Shown: positions 28,011 to 40,383, counted from the first letter of the stretch. The stretch is 64,000 nucleotides of DNA from Streptomyces sp. NBC_00236 (GCF_036195045.1 NZ_CP108100.1:1364001-1428000), one strand, 5' to 3'. Numbers and translations: made by a program. The notes: generated by a model not told the origin, from the letters alone.

Positions 28011-28784
28011 TCAGGCGGCGGCCTTGGCGCGGCGGTACAGCACCGTGCCCGCACCGGCCAGCAGCAGGCCGGCGCCCGCCGGGACGAGCAGGTCGAGCCC
28101 GCCCGCTCCGGTGTGCGCGAGCTGCGGCGTGCTCGCCGGCAGGGTCTGCGGTTCGGGCGCGTTCGGGACGGTGCGCGGTCCGGGCGTCGGCGGTGTCACG
28201 TGGGTGACGGGGGTCTCCGGGACGACCGGCGGCGTGCTGTCGTTCTCGCACGTGTTGCCCAGGGCGGGGTTGAGCAGGCCACCGATGGTGACGCTGTTCC
28301 CGCAGGCGTTCACGGGGATGTCGATGGGCACCTGGATCTGGTTCCCCGAGAGCAGACCGGGCGAGCCCTTCGCGGTCCCCTCGGCGGTGGCCCCTCCCCC
28401 GTTGTCGCTGCCGACGGCCCGGTGCTTCCCGGTGCCCGCCCGCACCCCCTGACCGCGATCGTCGGACGCCCGGCCGTTGTCCGAGGCGTGACTGCCCGGG
28501 GTTCCCGCGGTCGAACCGTGACGGCCGGTGGCCGCACCGTCCGAAGTGTTCGCACAGGCGTTGCCCGCCGCCGGGTTCAGCAGCCCCACGACGTTCACGG
28601 AGTTGCCGCAGACGTTGACCGGTACCTCGACCGGGATCTGTACCGAATTCCCTGAAAGCACCCCCGGGGAATTCGATGCGCCGCCGGCCGCTCCCGCGTC
28701 GGCGTGCGCGTAACCGCCACTGAGCGCGAGCACGCCGCCCGCAGCCGCCATGGTGATCAGGCCTTTACGCGTGACCTGTCGCAT
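28011..28784 (-). CDS. chpC: Long chaplin with two chaplin domains and sortase signal
   Basis: 257 aa; ATG at 28784. After a signal peptide (cleavage near AHA-DAG) come two chaplin domains, about 38-79 and 141-181, each with the paired cysteines (VNVCGNS...GNACAN; VNACGNS...GNTCEN). A Gly/Ser/Thr linker joins them. The C-terminus has a sorting motif LAHTG (222-226), a hydrophobic stretch and a basic YRRAKAAA tail, so it is sortase-anchored to the wall. Long chaplins help coat aerial hyphae with a hydrophobic layer. The name chpC is taken from synteny with chpH next door (SCO1674/1675). Confidence 0.87.
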   Translation of the reverse strand: MRQVTRKGLITMAAAGGVLALSGGYAHADAGAAGGASNSPGVLSGNSVQIPVEVPVNVCGNSVNVVGLLNPAAGNACANTSDGAATGRHGSTAGTPGSHASDNGRASDDRGQGVRAGTGKHRAVGSDNGGGATAEGTAKGSPGLLSGNQIQVPIDIPVNACGNSVTIGGLLNPALGNTCENDSTPPVVPETPVTHVTPPTPGPRTVPNAPEPQTLPASTPQLAHTGAGGLDLLVPAGAGLLLAGAGTVLYRRAKAAA

Positions 28785-28852
28785 AGGTTGTTTCCTGCCT
28801 TCTACCTTCCGGAATACCCCCGGACTTGACCGTGCGGGGGCAAAGGACCCGA

Positions 28853-28887
28853 CGGCCCCGGAGCACATGGCGTGCGCTCCGGGGCCG
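28853..28887 (-). terminator. Terminator of chpH
   Basis: A 12-base perfect stem (28853-28864 with 28876-28887) lies downstream of the chpH stop and before the chpC start, so chpH is transcribed separately. Confidence 0.7.
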
Positions 28888-28922
28888 AGCGGGCTCAAAC
28901 CCTTACGGGTTGACGCACAACG

Positions 28923-29156
28923 TCAGGCGTTGACGCAGGTGTTGCCGAAGGCCGGGTTCAGCAGCCCGATCACGGAGATCGTGTTGCCGCACACGTTCAC
29001 GGGAACGTGGACGGGAACCTGGACGACGTTGCCCGAGAGCACGCCGGGGCTGCCGATGGCGGCACCCTGGGCACCCGAGTCGGCGACGGCCATGCCGGCA
29101 CCCGCGAGAACCAGACCACCGGTGACAGCCGCAGCGGCGACGATCTTCTTGATCAT
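28923..29156 (-). CDS. chpH: Short secreted chaplin
   Basis: 77 aa with AGGAGG before the ATG. It has a signal peptide (cleaved about MAVA-DSG) and one chaplin domain with two Cys (VNVCGNTISVIGLLNPAFGN...C), nearly the textbook ChpH sequence. The mature 50-residue peptide would assemble into amyloid fibrils at the air interface so aerial hyphae can emerge. It is upstream of the long chaplin gene with a hairpin between them. Confidence 0.93.
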   Translation of the reverse strand: MIKKIVAAAAVTGGLVLAGAGMAVADSGAQGAAIGSPGVLSGNVVQVPVHVPVNVCGNTISVIGLLNPAFGNTCVNA

Positions 29157-29306
29157 TATTCCTCCTAGTTGGCAAATGCGGTCCCAGCCGCGGACCGCAT
29201 CACCTGTAACGAGGAAGAAGTAATCGGGCTACGAGCGATCCGTCCCTTTCACTCGTTCCGGTTAGGTACGTACAAGCTGGCGATTATGACGACGGGTATC
29301 GACTTT

Positions 29307-30641
29307 TCAGCTGTTGTCGATGAAACGGTCGAGCACCCGTGCACCGAACTTCAGGCCCTCGACCGGTACGCGCTCGTCCACACCGTGGAACATGCCGGCG
29401 AAGTCGAGCTCCGGCGGGAGCTTCAGCGGAGCGAATCCGAAGCACCGGATACCCAGGTCGTCGAAGGACTTGGCGTCCGTACCGCCGGAGAGCATGTACG
29501 GGACCGCGCGCGCGATCGGGTCCTCGGCCTTGAGCGCGATCTGCATCGCGTCCACGAGCGAGCCGTCGAAGTCGGTCTCCAGCGCCTTGTCCCCGTGCAC
29601 GTCCTCGCGCTTGACGCGCGGGCCGAGGATCCGGTCCAGGTCGGCCAGGAACTCCTGCTCGTACCCCGGCAGGAAACGGCCGTCGACGTGGGCGGTCGCC
29701 TGCCCCGGGATCACATTCACCTTGTAGCCCGCGCCGAGCATGGTGGGGGCCGCCGAGTTGCGCAGGGTCGCGCCGACCATCTTGGCGATGCCGCCCAGCT
29801 TGGCGAGCGTGGCGTCCATGTCCTCGGGGTCGAGCGGAGTGCCGAGCGCGTCGGACAGCTCGTCCAGGAAGGACCGCACGGTCTTGGTCACCCGGACCGG
29901 CCAGTTGTGCCGTCCCAGCCGCCCGACCGCCTCGCACAGCTCGGTGATCGCGTTGTCGTCATTGGTCATCGAACCGTGGCCGGCCGTGCCGTCCACGGTC
30001 AGCCGCATCCAGTGCATGCCCTTCTGCGCGGTCTCCACCAGGTAGAGCCGCAGGTTCTCGTTGACCGTGAAGGAGAAGCCGCCGACCTCCCCGATGGCCT
30101 CGGTGACGCCCTCGAACAGGTCAGGGTGCTTGTCGACGAGATACCGGGCCCCGTACGTACCGCCCGCCTCCTCGTCCGCGAGGAAGGCGAGCACGATGTC
30201 GCGCGGGGGCTTGCGTCCGCTGCGCATCCGGTCGCGCACGACCGCCAGGGTCATCGCGTCCATGTCCTTCATGTCGACCGCGCCCCGCCCCCAGACGCAG
30301 CCGTCCGCGATCTCTCCCGAGAAGGGGTGGTGCGTCCAGTCGTGCGCGTTGGCCGGCACGACGTCGGTGTGGCCGTGGATCAGCAGCGCCGGCCTGGACG
30401 GGTCCTCGCCCTCGATCCGCGCCACCGTGGAGGCACGGCCCTTGTGGGACTCGAAGATCTGCGGCTCGAGCCCCACCTCCGCCAGCTTCTCCGCGACGTA
30501 CTCGGCGGCCAGCCGCTCGCCCGGTCCCGAGTGATCCCCGTAGTTGCTGGTGTCGATCCGGATCAGGTCACGACAGAGGTCGACGACCTCGTTCTCGGCG
30601 CTCTCACCCGAGCCGGTCCTGGCCGCTTTGGTCTCACTCAC
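29307..30641 (-). CDS. M20 family metallopeptidase
   Basis: 444 aa from GTG at 30641, chosen for GGAGGGA upstream. Metal and catalytic residues of M20/ArgE-DapE enzymes are complete: HGHTDVVP, GRGAVDMKD, the general base pair in ADEEAGG, and the late His in FHGVDERV. The dimerisation domain (GHGSMTNDDNAITEL) is present. It probably hydrolyses a dipeptide or N-acyl amino acid in the cytoplasm. The order with the chaplins matches S. coelicolor. The 150-base gap to chpH holds only the chpH promoter. Confidence 0.88.
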   Translation of the reverse strand: MSETKAARTGSGESAENEVVDLCRDLIRIDTSNYGDHSGPGERLAAEYVAEKLAEVGLEPQIFESHKGRASTVARIEGEDPSRPALLIHGHTDVVPANAHDWTHHPFSGEIADGCVWGRGAVDMKDMDAMTLAVVRDRMRSGRKPPRDIVLAFLADEEAGGTYGARYLVDKHPDLFEGVTEAIGEVGGFSFTVNENLRLYLVETAQKGMHWMRLTVDGTAGHGSMTNDDNAITELCEAVGRLGRHNWPVRVTKTVRSFLDELSDALGTPLDPEDMDATLAKLGGIAKMVGATLRNSAAPTMLGAGYKVNVIPGQATAHVDGRFLPGYEQEFLADLDRILGPRVKREDVHGDKALETDFDGSLVDAMQIALKAEDPIARAVPYMLSGGTDAKSFDDLGIRCFGFAPLKLPPELDFAGMFHGVDERVPVEGLKFGARVLDRFIDNS

Positions 30642-30824
30642 GCTGGTTCCCTCCGCTGTCGCTGTGGTGCTCCCCCACATCCTCCCGCGCCCGGCCCTCG
30701 CACCCAAGGCCGCCCACCCCCCGTCACACGCCCGTCACACCGCCGGGGGCGTGATCGAGCACCCTCCAATGTTTGCTATGGTTTTCCACGTCGGAACGGG
30801 CAAGGCCCGCGAGACAGACACCTA

Positions 30825-30909
30825 GTCCGGGTGGCGGAATGGCAGACGCGCTAGCTTGAGGTGCTAGTGCCCTTTATCGGGCGTGGGGGTTCAAGTCCCC
30901 CCTCGGACA
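30825..30909 (+). tRNA. tRNA-Leu (anticodon GAG)
   Basis: 85 bases folding as a class II tRNA: acceptor GTCCGGG/CTCGGAC with one G-T pair, anticodon arm CTAGC-TTGAGGT-GCTAG giving GAG (reads CUC), a long variable arm (about 30868-30883), and T arm GGGGG-TTCAAGT-CCCCC. The discriminator is A and CCA is not encoded. Confidence 0.95.
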
Positions 30910-30915
30910 CAGAAC

Positions 30916-34231
<3,316 letters not shown>

Positions 34232-34264
34232 CGACGTACTCGCTGCTGGGCTGAGGACGTACTC

Positions 34265-34296
34265 GCCCCTGCCCCGGCTCCGGCCGGGGCAGGGGC
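34265..34296. terminator. Terminator between lacZ and the SGNH esterase
   Basis: A 13-base perfect stem (34265-34277 with 34284-34296) in a convergent gap. Confidence 0.8.
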
Positions 34297-34303
34297 ACTT
34301 CGG

Positions 34304-35350
34304 TCAGCGGAACAGCCGGCCCGGCAGCAGGTGCTGGTCGCGCAGCGCGTCGCGGACCATGGCCGCGTACTCCGTGGCGCCACGCTCCGAGGTGTGGGTG
34401 TTGTCGCGCTTCTCGTCGGTGAGGTAGAGCGCCTTGGAGGCGTCGGGGCCGAGCTCCTCGACCCGCTGCCTGGTGAGGGCGGTCAGGTCGACGAGCGGGA
34501 CGTCGTGCTCGGCGGCCAGCAGGCGGATCTGCGCGGGCAGGTCGACCCCGAGGCCGTTGACCAGGAGCGCGGTGCCGTTGTCCAGCGTGCCGTCGGCGTT
34601 GAACCAGCGCCGGACGACCGGGGTGACGAGCACGGGCCGGCCGCCTTCGGCGCGGATCGCCCCGATCATCGTGGTGAGGTTGGCGCGGTAGTCCGCCTCG
34701 GTCGTCTGCTTGTCGTTGTGGGCGAGCTGGATGAGCACGGTGTCGCCCCGGCGGATCAGCGGGCGGACCGTCGGGAAGAGCTGCGGCTGGTCGAGATACG
34801 TCTGAGAACTCTCACCGGAGTCCGCGTAGTTGGCGACGGACATGCCGGCCCGGAGATACTGCGGAAGCTCCTGCCCCCAGCCCGTGTAGGGGCTGCCGAG
34901 CTGATCACAGACGGTCGAGTCGCCGATCAGGAACAGCTGCGGGGTGCGCGGCGCCGGAGCCACGTGCAGGCCCGCGAGGAGCGGGGCGGGGCCGTCGAAG
35001 GCGAGGTCGAGGCCGGGGCTGCCGCTCGCCCCGGTGGGTTCGCCCTCGGGCTCGCGCACATTGACCGTGAAGGACCGGACCACCTGACGCCCGGCGGCGG
35101 TCGGCGTCTCACCGAGTACGGTGCGCCGCGTCTCGGCGGTGACCTTCGTGCGGCCCTCGGTGGCGCCACCGATGCGCACGGTGACGAGGTAGGTGCCGGG
35201 GGCCACGTCGAAGTGACAGATCACGGGGGCGGATCCGGTGCAGCCGGACGGGGCGGGCGCCGCCGACTCGGCTGCGGCGGGTGTGGCGAGGGCGGCCACG
35301 GCGGTCATGGCCGCCAGCAGGGCGGGGGCGGTTCTGCGGGCAAGGGGCAC
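34304..35350 (-). CDS. Secreted SGNH acetylesterase (rhamnogalacturonan acetylesterase type)
   Basis: 348 aa from GTG at 35350 with AAGGAG 8 bases upstream. Signal peptide ends near AAA (residue 27). After a beta-rich N-domain (about 30-130), the SGNH hydrolase starts with LFLIGDSTVCD (Ser nucleophile about residue 143), then the Asn block AHNDKQ and the Asp/His pair in DNTHTSERGA. This block set is typical of rhamnogalacturonan acetylesterases, which remove acetyl groups from pectin. It probably works outside the cell with enzymes encoded elsewhere. Confidence 0.85.
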   Translation of the reverse strand: MPLARRTAPALLAAMTAVAALATPAAAESAAPAPSGCTGSAPVICHFDVAPGTYLVTVRIGGATEGRTKVTAETRRTVLGETPTAAGRQVVRSFTVNVREPEGEPTGASGSPGLDLAFDGPAPLLAGLHVAPAPRTPQLFLIGDSTVCDQLGSPYTGWGQELPQYLRAGMSVANYADSGESSQTYLDQPQLFPTVRPLIRRGDTVLIQLAHNDKQTTEADYRANLTTMIGAIRAEGGRPVLVTPVVRRWFNADGTLDNGTALLVNGLGVDLPAQIRLLAAEHDVPLVDLTALTRQRVEELGPDASKALYLTDEKRDNTHTSERGATEYAAMVRDALRDQHLLPGRLFR

Positions 35351-35407
35351 GGCGGGACTCCTTCGACGACGCGGGTGCGGGCGCGATAGCGGCAGCCATG
35401 CCGTACC

Positions 35408-35419
35408 GCAAGCGCTTTC
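35408..35419. promoter_or_regulatory. LacI-like operator before the esterase
   Basis: Read on the minus strand, GAAAGCGCTTGC centres on the palindrome AAGCGCTT (35410-35417), about 60 bases before the start codon. The same AGCGCTTT core is found at the GH31 start. Confidence 0.5.
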
Positions 35420-35540
35420 TACCCCCGCGCGCCAGGCTTTGAATCCTTTCAGAACAGGGAAGTTGCCCGCGTTCTCCCACCACTGCCCCCAGCCGTGGGA
35501 CCCCGTCGCTGTGGAAGGATGCCCGGCATCATGAGAACCA

Positions 35541-35707
35541 GGGTCTTTCGTTTGGGTCAGGCCGGATCAGGGAGCGGGGTCCGGTGCGTGCAGCTGCAAG
35601 GCGGAGGAGGGAGCCGCTGCGGAGCATGGGCGACCGACGACACCGCCGCAGATGCGCGTTCCGGGGCCCGCGAGCCCGGCATGATCCGGCCGCAAGGCCC
35701 TGGCACC
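35541..35707. repeat. Inverted-repeat element A (MITE/REP-like)
   Basis: In the 377-base gap before the pseudouridine synthase, about 165 bases are bounded by imperfect inverted ends (CCAGGGTCTT near 35539 and its counterpart near 35696-35706). The ends match the small element at 49028-49089, including an exact 21-base stretch at 35667-35687. The centre has GGGTCCGGTGCGTGC (35577-35591), shared with elements B and C, and a palindrome TGCAGCTGCA. No protein is encoded. The remainder of the gap carries the esterase promoter. Confidence 0.65.
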
Positions 35708-35727
35708 AAGGCGTCCGGCGGGCCGCG

Positions 35728-36681
35728 ATGAGAGGGCGTGCGAAGCCTCCGCCGTCACCCCTGCCCCAACGCGACGGGGTGGATCCGGTCCGGGTGCGAC
35801 TCCCGGAGGATCCGGACGGGCAGTGGCCGACGGTCCGTGATCATCTGCTGGCGCGGTTCGCCGACGCGATCGGCGCGGAGCAGGTCGACGCCATGCTGGC
35901 CGGGGACCGGTTCGCCTCCACCCGGGGCCCGGTGACGGGACACGAGCCGTACACGGCGGGCCGGTACCTCTGGTTCCACCGGGACTTCGCACCGGAGGAG
36001 CCCGTGCCCTTCCCGGTCGGTGTGGTGCACCGGGACGAACACCTGGTCATCGCGGACAAGCCGCACTTCCTGGCGACGACTCCGCGCGGCCGGCACATCA
36101 CCGAGACCGCCGTGGCCCGGCTCCGCCGCGAACTGGCCCTGCCGCTGCTGCAGCCCGCCCACCGGCTGGACCGGCTGACCGCGGGGCTCGTCCTCTTCGT
36201 CGTACGGCCGGAGGAACGGGGCGCGTACCAGACGCTGTTCCGGGACCGCCTCGTGCGCAAGGAGTACGAGGCGGTGGCACCGTACGCACCGGGGCTGGTG
36301 CTCCCCCGTACCGTGCGCAGCCGCATCGTGAAGGAGCGCGGGGTGATCGCCGCCCGCGAGGAGCCCGGCGAGCCCAACAGCGAGAGCCGGATCGAGCTGC
36401 TGGAGCACCGGGCCGGACTCGGCCGCTACCGGCTGCTGCCCGCCACCGGCCGCACCCATCAGCTGCGGGTCCATATGAACGGCCTCGGGCTGCCGCTCGT
36501 CCACGACCCCGTCTACCCCGTGGTCGAGGCGGAGGGCGCCTCCGACGACTTCTCGCGCCCGCTGCAACTCCTGGCCAGGGTCCTGGAGTTCACCGACCCG
36601 GTCACGGGAGAGCCGCACCGCTTCGAGAGCGGGTTGCGGCTCTCCGCGTGGCCGGAGAGTCAGGGCGTGTTTCGGAAGTAG
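35728..36681 (+). CDS. RluA-family pseudouridine synthase
   Basis: 317 aa starting at ATG 35728 just past element A; no strong ribosome site. The catalytic block is AHRLDRLTAGLVLFV (Asp about residue 152), with RTHQLRVHMNGLGLPLVHDP, both diagnostic of RluA-type synthases that isomerise uridines in rRNA or tRNA. There is no S4 domain. The last residues GVFRK and the TAG stop lie inside the left arm of repeat element B, so the C-terminus was probably altered by the repeat. Confidence 0.87.
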   Translation: MRGRAKPPPSPLPQRDGVDPVRVRLPEDPDGQWPTVRDHLLARFADAIGAEQVDAMLAGDRFASTRGPVTGHEPYTAGRYLWFHRDFAPEEPVPFPVGVVHRDEHLVIADKPHFLATTPRGRHITETAVARLRRELALPLLQPAHRLDRLTAGLVLFVVRPEERGAYQTLFRDRLVRKEYEAVAPYAPGLVLPRTVRSRIVKERGVIAAREEPGEPNSESRIELLEHRAGLGRYRLLPATGRTHQLRVHMNGLGLPLVHDPVYPVVEAEGASDDFSRPLQLLARVLEFTDPVTGEPHRFESGLRLSAWPESQGVFRK

Positions 36682-36878
36682 CGCCGTCCGCCCGGAGAGC
36701 GGGCTCGGCGGCGTCCGGTGCGTGCGATCGCACGGCGGAGGGTCGCCCCGATACTGGTTGTACCGGGACGATCCCGACAACGCGGCGAGCAAGGGGGCCT
36801 CCCCTGCTCGAGCGAAGCCGAGAGCTCGGGGAAGTGCCAGGCGTCGCCGAGCAGGCGGGACTTTCGAAACACGCCCTG
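36661..36878. repeat. Inverted-repeat element B (218 bases)
   Basis: Ends are 19-base inverted repeats with one mismatch (36661-36679 and 36860-36878). Inside are GCGTCCGGTGCGTGC (36711-36725), the palindrome GTGCGATCGCAC and several further hairpins. The element fills the gap between convergent genes, carrying the stop of the pseudouridine synthase and ending 6 bases from the stop of the MBL gene. No coding capacity; probably a non-autonomous repeat that also ends transcription. Confidence 0.75.
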
Positions 36879-36884
36879 GGGGCG

Positions 36885-37514
36885 TCAGTGGCCGCGGGCG
36901 ATCCACTCGTCCAGGTGCGGGGCCTCCGCGCCGATGGTCGTGGAGTCCCCGTGTCCGGTACGGACGGCGGTCTCCGGGTCCAGGGCGAGCAGCCGGTCCC
37001 GGATCGAGGCGACGATCGTCGGGAAGTGCGAGAAGGAACGGCCGGTGGCACCGGGCCCGCCCTGGAAGAGCGTGTCGCCGGTGAAGACGGTGGACAGCTC
37101 GGGGGCGTACAGGCAGACGGCGCCCGGGGCATGACCCGGGGTGTGCAGGACGGTCAGGGTCGTACCCGCGACCTGGATCTCCTGGCCGTCGGCCAGTTCA
37201 CCGTCCGGGGCCCGGTCCGGGTGGGTCTGCTTCCACAGCGGCAGGTCGTCGGGGTGGAGCAGGACCGGTGCGCCGGTGGCGTCGGCGAGTGCCGGGGCGG
37301 CGTCGATGTGGTCGTTGTGCGCGTGGGTGCAGATGATGGCGCGCAGCGTACGTCCGCCGAGCGCGGCCTCGATGGCGGCGGCGTCGTGCGCGGCGTCGAT
37401 GACGACCGCCTCGGTGTCGTCGCCGACGATCCAGACGTTGTTGTCGACGTCCCACTCGCCGCCGTCGAGGGCGAAGGTGCCGGAGGTGACGAGGTGGTCG
37501 ATGCGTGCGGCCAT
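36885..37514 (-). CDS. MBL-fold hydrolase paired with mycothiol formaldehyde dehydrogenase
   Basis: 209 aa metallo-beta-lactamase fold with a full metal site: THAHNDHIDA, the later His in LHTPGHAPGAV, Asp in VFTGDTLF and His in RTGHGDST. This is the glyoxalase-II-like layout. Its ATG overlaps the stop of the dehydrogenase as TGATG, so translation is coupled. The same pair occurs in Mycobacterium (mscR with Rv2260). It may hydrolyse S-formylmycothiol, releasing formate and mycothiol (inference). Confidence 0.83.
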   Translation of the reverse strand: MAARIDHLVTSGTFALDGGEWDVDNNVWIVGDDTEAVVIDAAHDAAAIEAALGGRTLRAIICTHAHNDHIDAAPALADATGAPVLLHPDDLPLWKQTHPDRAPDGELADGQEIQVAGTTLTVLHTPGHAPGAVCLYAPELSTVFTGDTLFQGGPGATGRSFSHFPTIVASIRDRLLALDPETAVRTGHGDSTTIGAEAPHLDEWIARGH

Positions 37515-38599
37515 CAGAAGACCACCACCGAGCGCAGGACGTCGCCGTCGTGCATCCTGGCGAAGGCCTGCTCGATGTCGCCGATCCCGATGGTCTCGGT
37601 GACGAACGCGCCGAGGTCGATCCGGCCCTGCTGGTGCAGGTCGATGAGCATCGGGAAGTCGCGCGAGGGCAGGCAGTCGCCGTACCAGGACGACTTGAGC
37701 GAGCCGCCGCGGCCGAAGACGTCCAGGAGCGGGAGTTCGAGCTGCATCTCCGGGGTCGGGACGCCGACCAGGACGACGGTACCTGCGAGGTCGCGGGCGT
37801 AGAAGGCCTGCTTGTACGTCTCCGGGCGGCCGACCGCCTCGATGACGACGTCGGCTCCGTTGCCGTCGGTGAGCGCGCGGATGGCCTCGACCGGGTCGGA
37901 GGAGCGGGAGTTGACGGTGTGCGTGGCGCCCATCGTCTTCGCCGTCTCCAGCTTGCGGTCGTCGATGTCCACGGCGATGATCTTCGCCGCGCCGGCCAGC
38001 CGGGCGCCCGCGATCGCCGCGTCGCCGACACCGCCGCAGCCGATGACGGCGACCGAGTCGCCGCGGCCGACCTGGCCGGTGTTGATGGCGGCTCCGATGC
38101 CCGCCATCACACCGCAGCCGAGGAGTCCCGCGACCTCCGGGGCGACCGCGGGGTCGACCTTGGTGCACTGGCCGGAGGCGACGAGGGTCTTCTCCGCGAA
38201 AGCGCCGATGCCGAGCGCCGGGGAGAGCTCGGTGCCGTCCAGCAGGGTCATCTTCTGCTTCGCGTTGTGCGTGTCGAAGCAGTACCACGGGCGCCCGCGC
38301 AGACAGGCGCGGCACTGTCCGCAGACGGCACGCCAGTTGAGGACGACGAAGTCGCCCGGGGCGACGTCGGTGACGCCGTCGCCCACGGACTCCACGACGC
38401 CCGCCGCCTCGTGGCCGAGGAGGAAGGGGAACTCGTCGTTGATGCCGCCCTGCTTGTAGTGCAGATCGGTGTGGCAGACGCCGCACGCCTGGATCTTCAC
38501 CACGGCCTCACCGGGGCCGGGGTCCGGAATCACGATCGTCTCGACCCGTACCGGCTCGTTCTTTCCCGGTGCGATGACCCCTTGTACGTGCTGCGGCAT
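37514..38599 (-). CDS. mscR: S-(hydroxymethyl)mycothiol dehydrogenase
   Basis: 361 aa zinc-dependent class III-like alcohol dehydrogenase. Zn site residues are in GVCHTDLHY and the structural four-Cys loop [18 protein letters not shown] binding is [10 protein letters not shown]. The sequence closely follows mycobacterial MscR/AdhE2, which oxidises the mycothiol-formaldehyde adduct. It occurs upstream of the MBL hydrolase, forming a formaldehyde-detoxification operon. A pair of direct repeats lies upstream and may be its regulatory site. It could also reduce S-nitrosomycothiol. Confidence 0.88.
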   Translation of the reverse strand: MPQHVQGVIAPGKNEPVRVETIVIPDPGPGEAVVKIQACGVCHTDLHYKQGGINDEFPFLLGHEAAGVVESVGDGVTDVAPGDFVVLNWRAVCGQCRACLRGRPWYCFDTHNAKQKMTLLDGTELSPALGIGAFAEKTLVASGQCTKVDPAVAPEVAGLLGCGVMAGIGAAINTGQVGRGDSVAVIGCGGVGDAAIAGARLAGAAKIIAVDIDDRKLETAKTMGATHTVNSRSSDPVEAIRALTDGNGADVVIEAVGRPETYKQAFYARDLAGTVVLVGVPTPEMQLELPLLDVFGRGGSLKSSWYGDCLPSRDFPMLIDLHQQGRIDLGAFVTETIGIGDIEQAFARMHDGDVLRSVVVF

Positions 38600-38622
38600 T
38601 CCCGTGGTCTCCCTTGTGCGGC

Positions 38623-38667
38623 TTTCCCTGAGATCGATTCACGACTTTTCCTGAGATCGATCACGAA
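38623..38667. promoter_or_regulatory. Tandem repeat upstream of mscR
   Basis: CTGAGATCGAT occurs twice, at 38628-38638 and 38651-38661, with similar flanks (TTTCC before, TCACGA after), a 23-base period. It lies 24-68 bases before the mscR start, in the promoter region. A tandem site on the same face after two helical turns suggests a regulator binding as two dimers. Confidence 0.5.
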
Positions 38668-38742
38668 CAACCGTACGCGGTGCGGAAGCCCCCGATGGTG
38701 CGCCGCGTTGGCACACCACCGTAACTCCGCGGTCGTCCCGGC

Positions 38743-40383
38743 TCAGTCCCCGTACACCCGGCGGCCGCCCACGTACGTGGCCAGGACCCGCGTCCCGGCG
38801 ATCTCCTCGGGCGGTGCGGCGTAGGGGTCGCGGTCCAGGACCACGAGGTCGGCGAGGGCGCCGGCCCGGATGCTGCCGGTGTCGTCCAGATGGTTCACGT
38901 AGGCCGAGCCCGCCGTGTACGCGGCCAGCGCGTCGGTCAGCGAGATGCGCTGCTCCGGGAGGAAGGCCCGGCTGTGGTCCCCGCCGGGTACGACGCGGTT
39001 GACGGCCGTGTGGATGCCGTGCAGCGGATCGGCGCTGCTGACGGGCCAGTCGGAGCCCGCGGCCACGGTGGCGCCGGAGCGCAGCAGTGCGGCGAACGGG
39101 TACTGGAGCGCGGCCCGTTCGCGGCCGAGGAAGGGGATGGTCAGCTCGTCCATCTGGGGTTCGTGGGCGGCCCAGAGCGGCTGGATGTTGGCGGTGGCGC
39201 CGAGTGCGCGGAAGCGGGGGATGTCGTCGGGGTGGACGATCTGGAGGTGGGCGAGGTGGGGGCGGGTGTCGGTGCGGCCGTTGGCGGCGCGGGCGGCCTC
39301 GACGGCGTCCAGGGCCTCGCGCACCGCGCGGTCGCCGAGTGCGTGGAAGTGGGTCTGGAAGCCGAGGGCGTCCAGCTCGGTGACGTACCGGCGCAGGTCG
39401 AGTGGGTCGACGAAGCTGGTGCCGCTGTTGGCGGTGGCGCAGCCGCAGGCGTCGAGGTACGGGGCGAGGAGGGCGGCGGTGCCGGTCTCGGCGACCCCGT
39501 CCTGCATGATCTTCACCGACCGCGCGCGGAAGTTCCGGCCGGTCAGCTCCTCGCGCCTGGCGACGAGTCCGGGGATCTGTTCGGTGCCGTGCTCGCGGTC
39601 CCACCACAGGGCTCCGGTGACGCGGGCGGTGAGCGAGCCGTCCCGGTCCGCGGTGAGGTAGGCGTCGGCCACGTCGTCCATCGAGCCGTAGGTGCCGACG
39701 ATGGCGTCCTGCCAGGCGGTGATGCCGTACGCGTGGAGCAGGCGCTGGGCGCGCAGGAGGCCGGCGAGCCGGTCGGCGGGGGTGGAGCGGGGGGCGTGGC
39801 GGGCGACCAGGTCCATGGCGCCCTCCTGGAGGAGTCCGGTGGGTTCGCCGCGCGCGTCGCGTTCGATGCGGCCGTCGGCCGGGTCGGGGGTGTGGGCGGT
39901 GATGCCGGCGAGGGCGAGGGCCCTGCTGTTGACCCAGGCGCCGTGGTGGTCGCGGTTGAGCAGGCAGGCGGGGCGGTCGGGCACGGCGGTGTCGAGCTGC
40001 TGCCGGGTGGGGGCGCCGCCCTCGAAGGCGTCCATCGACCAGCCGCCGCCGGTGATCCAGTCGCGTGCGGGGTTCTCGTCGGCGTAGGCCCGTACCGCGG
40101 CGATGGTGGCGACGCGGTCGCCGGCGCCGGTGAGGTCGCACTGCGCGAGTTCCTGCCCGGCGGTGACCGGGTGGACGTGGGCGTCCTGGAAGCCGGGGAG
40201 CAGGAGGCGTCCGGCGAGGTCGACCGTCTCGGTGCGCGGGCCGATGAGTTCGCGTACCTCGTCGTGGCCGACCGCGGTGATCCGGCCGCCGGTGACGGCG
40301 ACGGTGGTGGCGCGGGTGCGGGCGGCGTCGGTGGTGTGGACGGGGCCGCCGGTGAAGACGAGGTCGGCGGGGGTGCGGGGCAT
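38743..40383 (-). CDS. YtcJ-type amidohydrolase
   Basis: 546 aa. It is an amidohydrolase-superfamily protein: metal-binding HVH in GFQDAHVHPV (about residue 69), THFHALGDRAVREALDA (about 352), and the late Asp in AAGSDWPVSSADPLHG. This is the amidohydrolase 3 / YtcJ family whose substrates are mostly unknown (some are N-acyl or amide compounds). It lies 36 bases downstream of the APC permease gene on the same strand, so substrate import and hydrolysis may be linked. Confidence 0.83.
   Translation of the reverse strand: MPRTPADLVFTGGPVHTTDAARTRATTVAVTGGRITAVGHDEVRELIGPRTETVDLAGRLLLPGFQDAHVHPVTAGQELAQCDLTGAGDRVATIAAVRAYADENPARDWITGGGWSMDAFEGGAPTRQQLDTAVPDRPACLLNRDHHGAWVNSRALALAGITAHTPDPADGRIERDARGEPTGLLQEGAMDLVARHAPRSTPADRLAGLLRAQRLLHAYGITAWQDAIVGTYGSMDDVADAYLTADRDGSLTARVTGALWWDREHGTEQIPGLVARREELTGRNFRARSVKIMQDGVAETGTAALLAPYLDACGCATANSGTSFVDPLDLRRYVTELDALGFQTHFHALGDRAVREALDAVEAARAANGRTDTRPHLAHLQIVHPDDIPRFRALGATANIQPLWAAHEPQMDELTIPFLGRERAALQYPFAALLRSGATVAAGSDWPVSSADPLHGIHTAVNRVVPGGDHSRAFLPEQRISLTDALAAYTAGSAYVNHLDDTGSIRAGALADLVVLDRDPYAAPPEEIAGTRVLATYVGGRRVYGD

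Noticed and set aside
35584..35727. Longer N-terminus for the pseudouridine synthase
   Set aside because: It would read through the middle of repeat element A and gives low-complexity Arg-rich residues.
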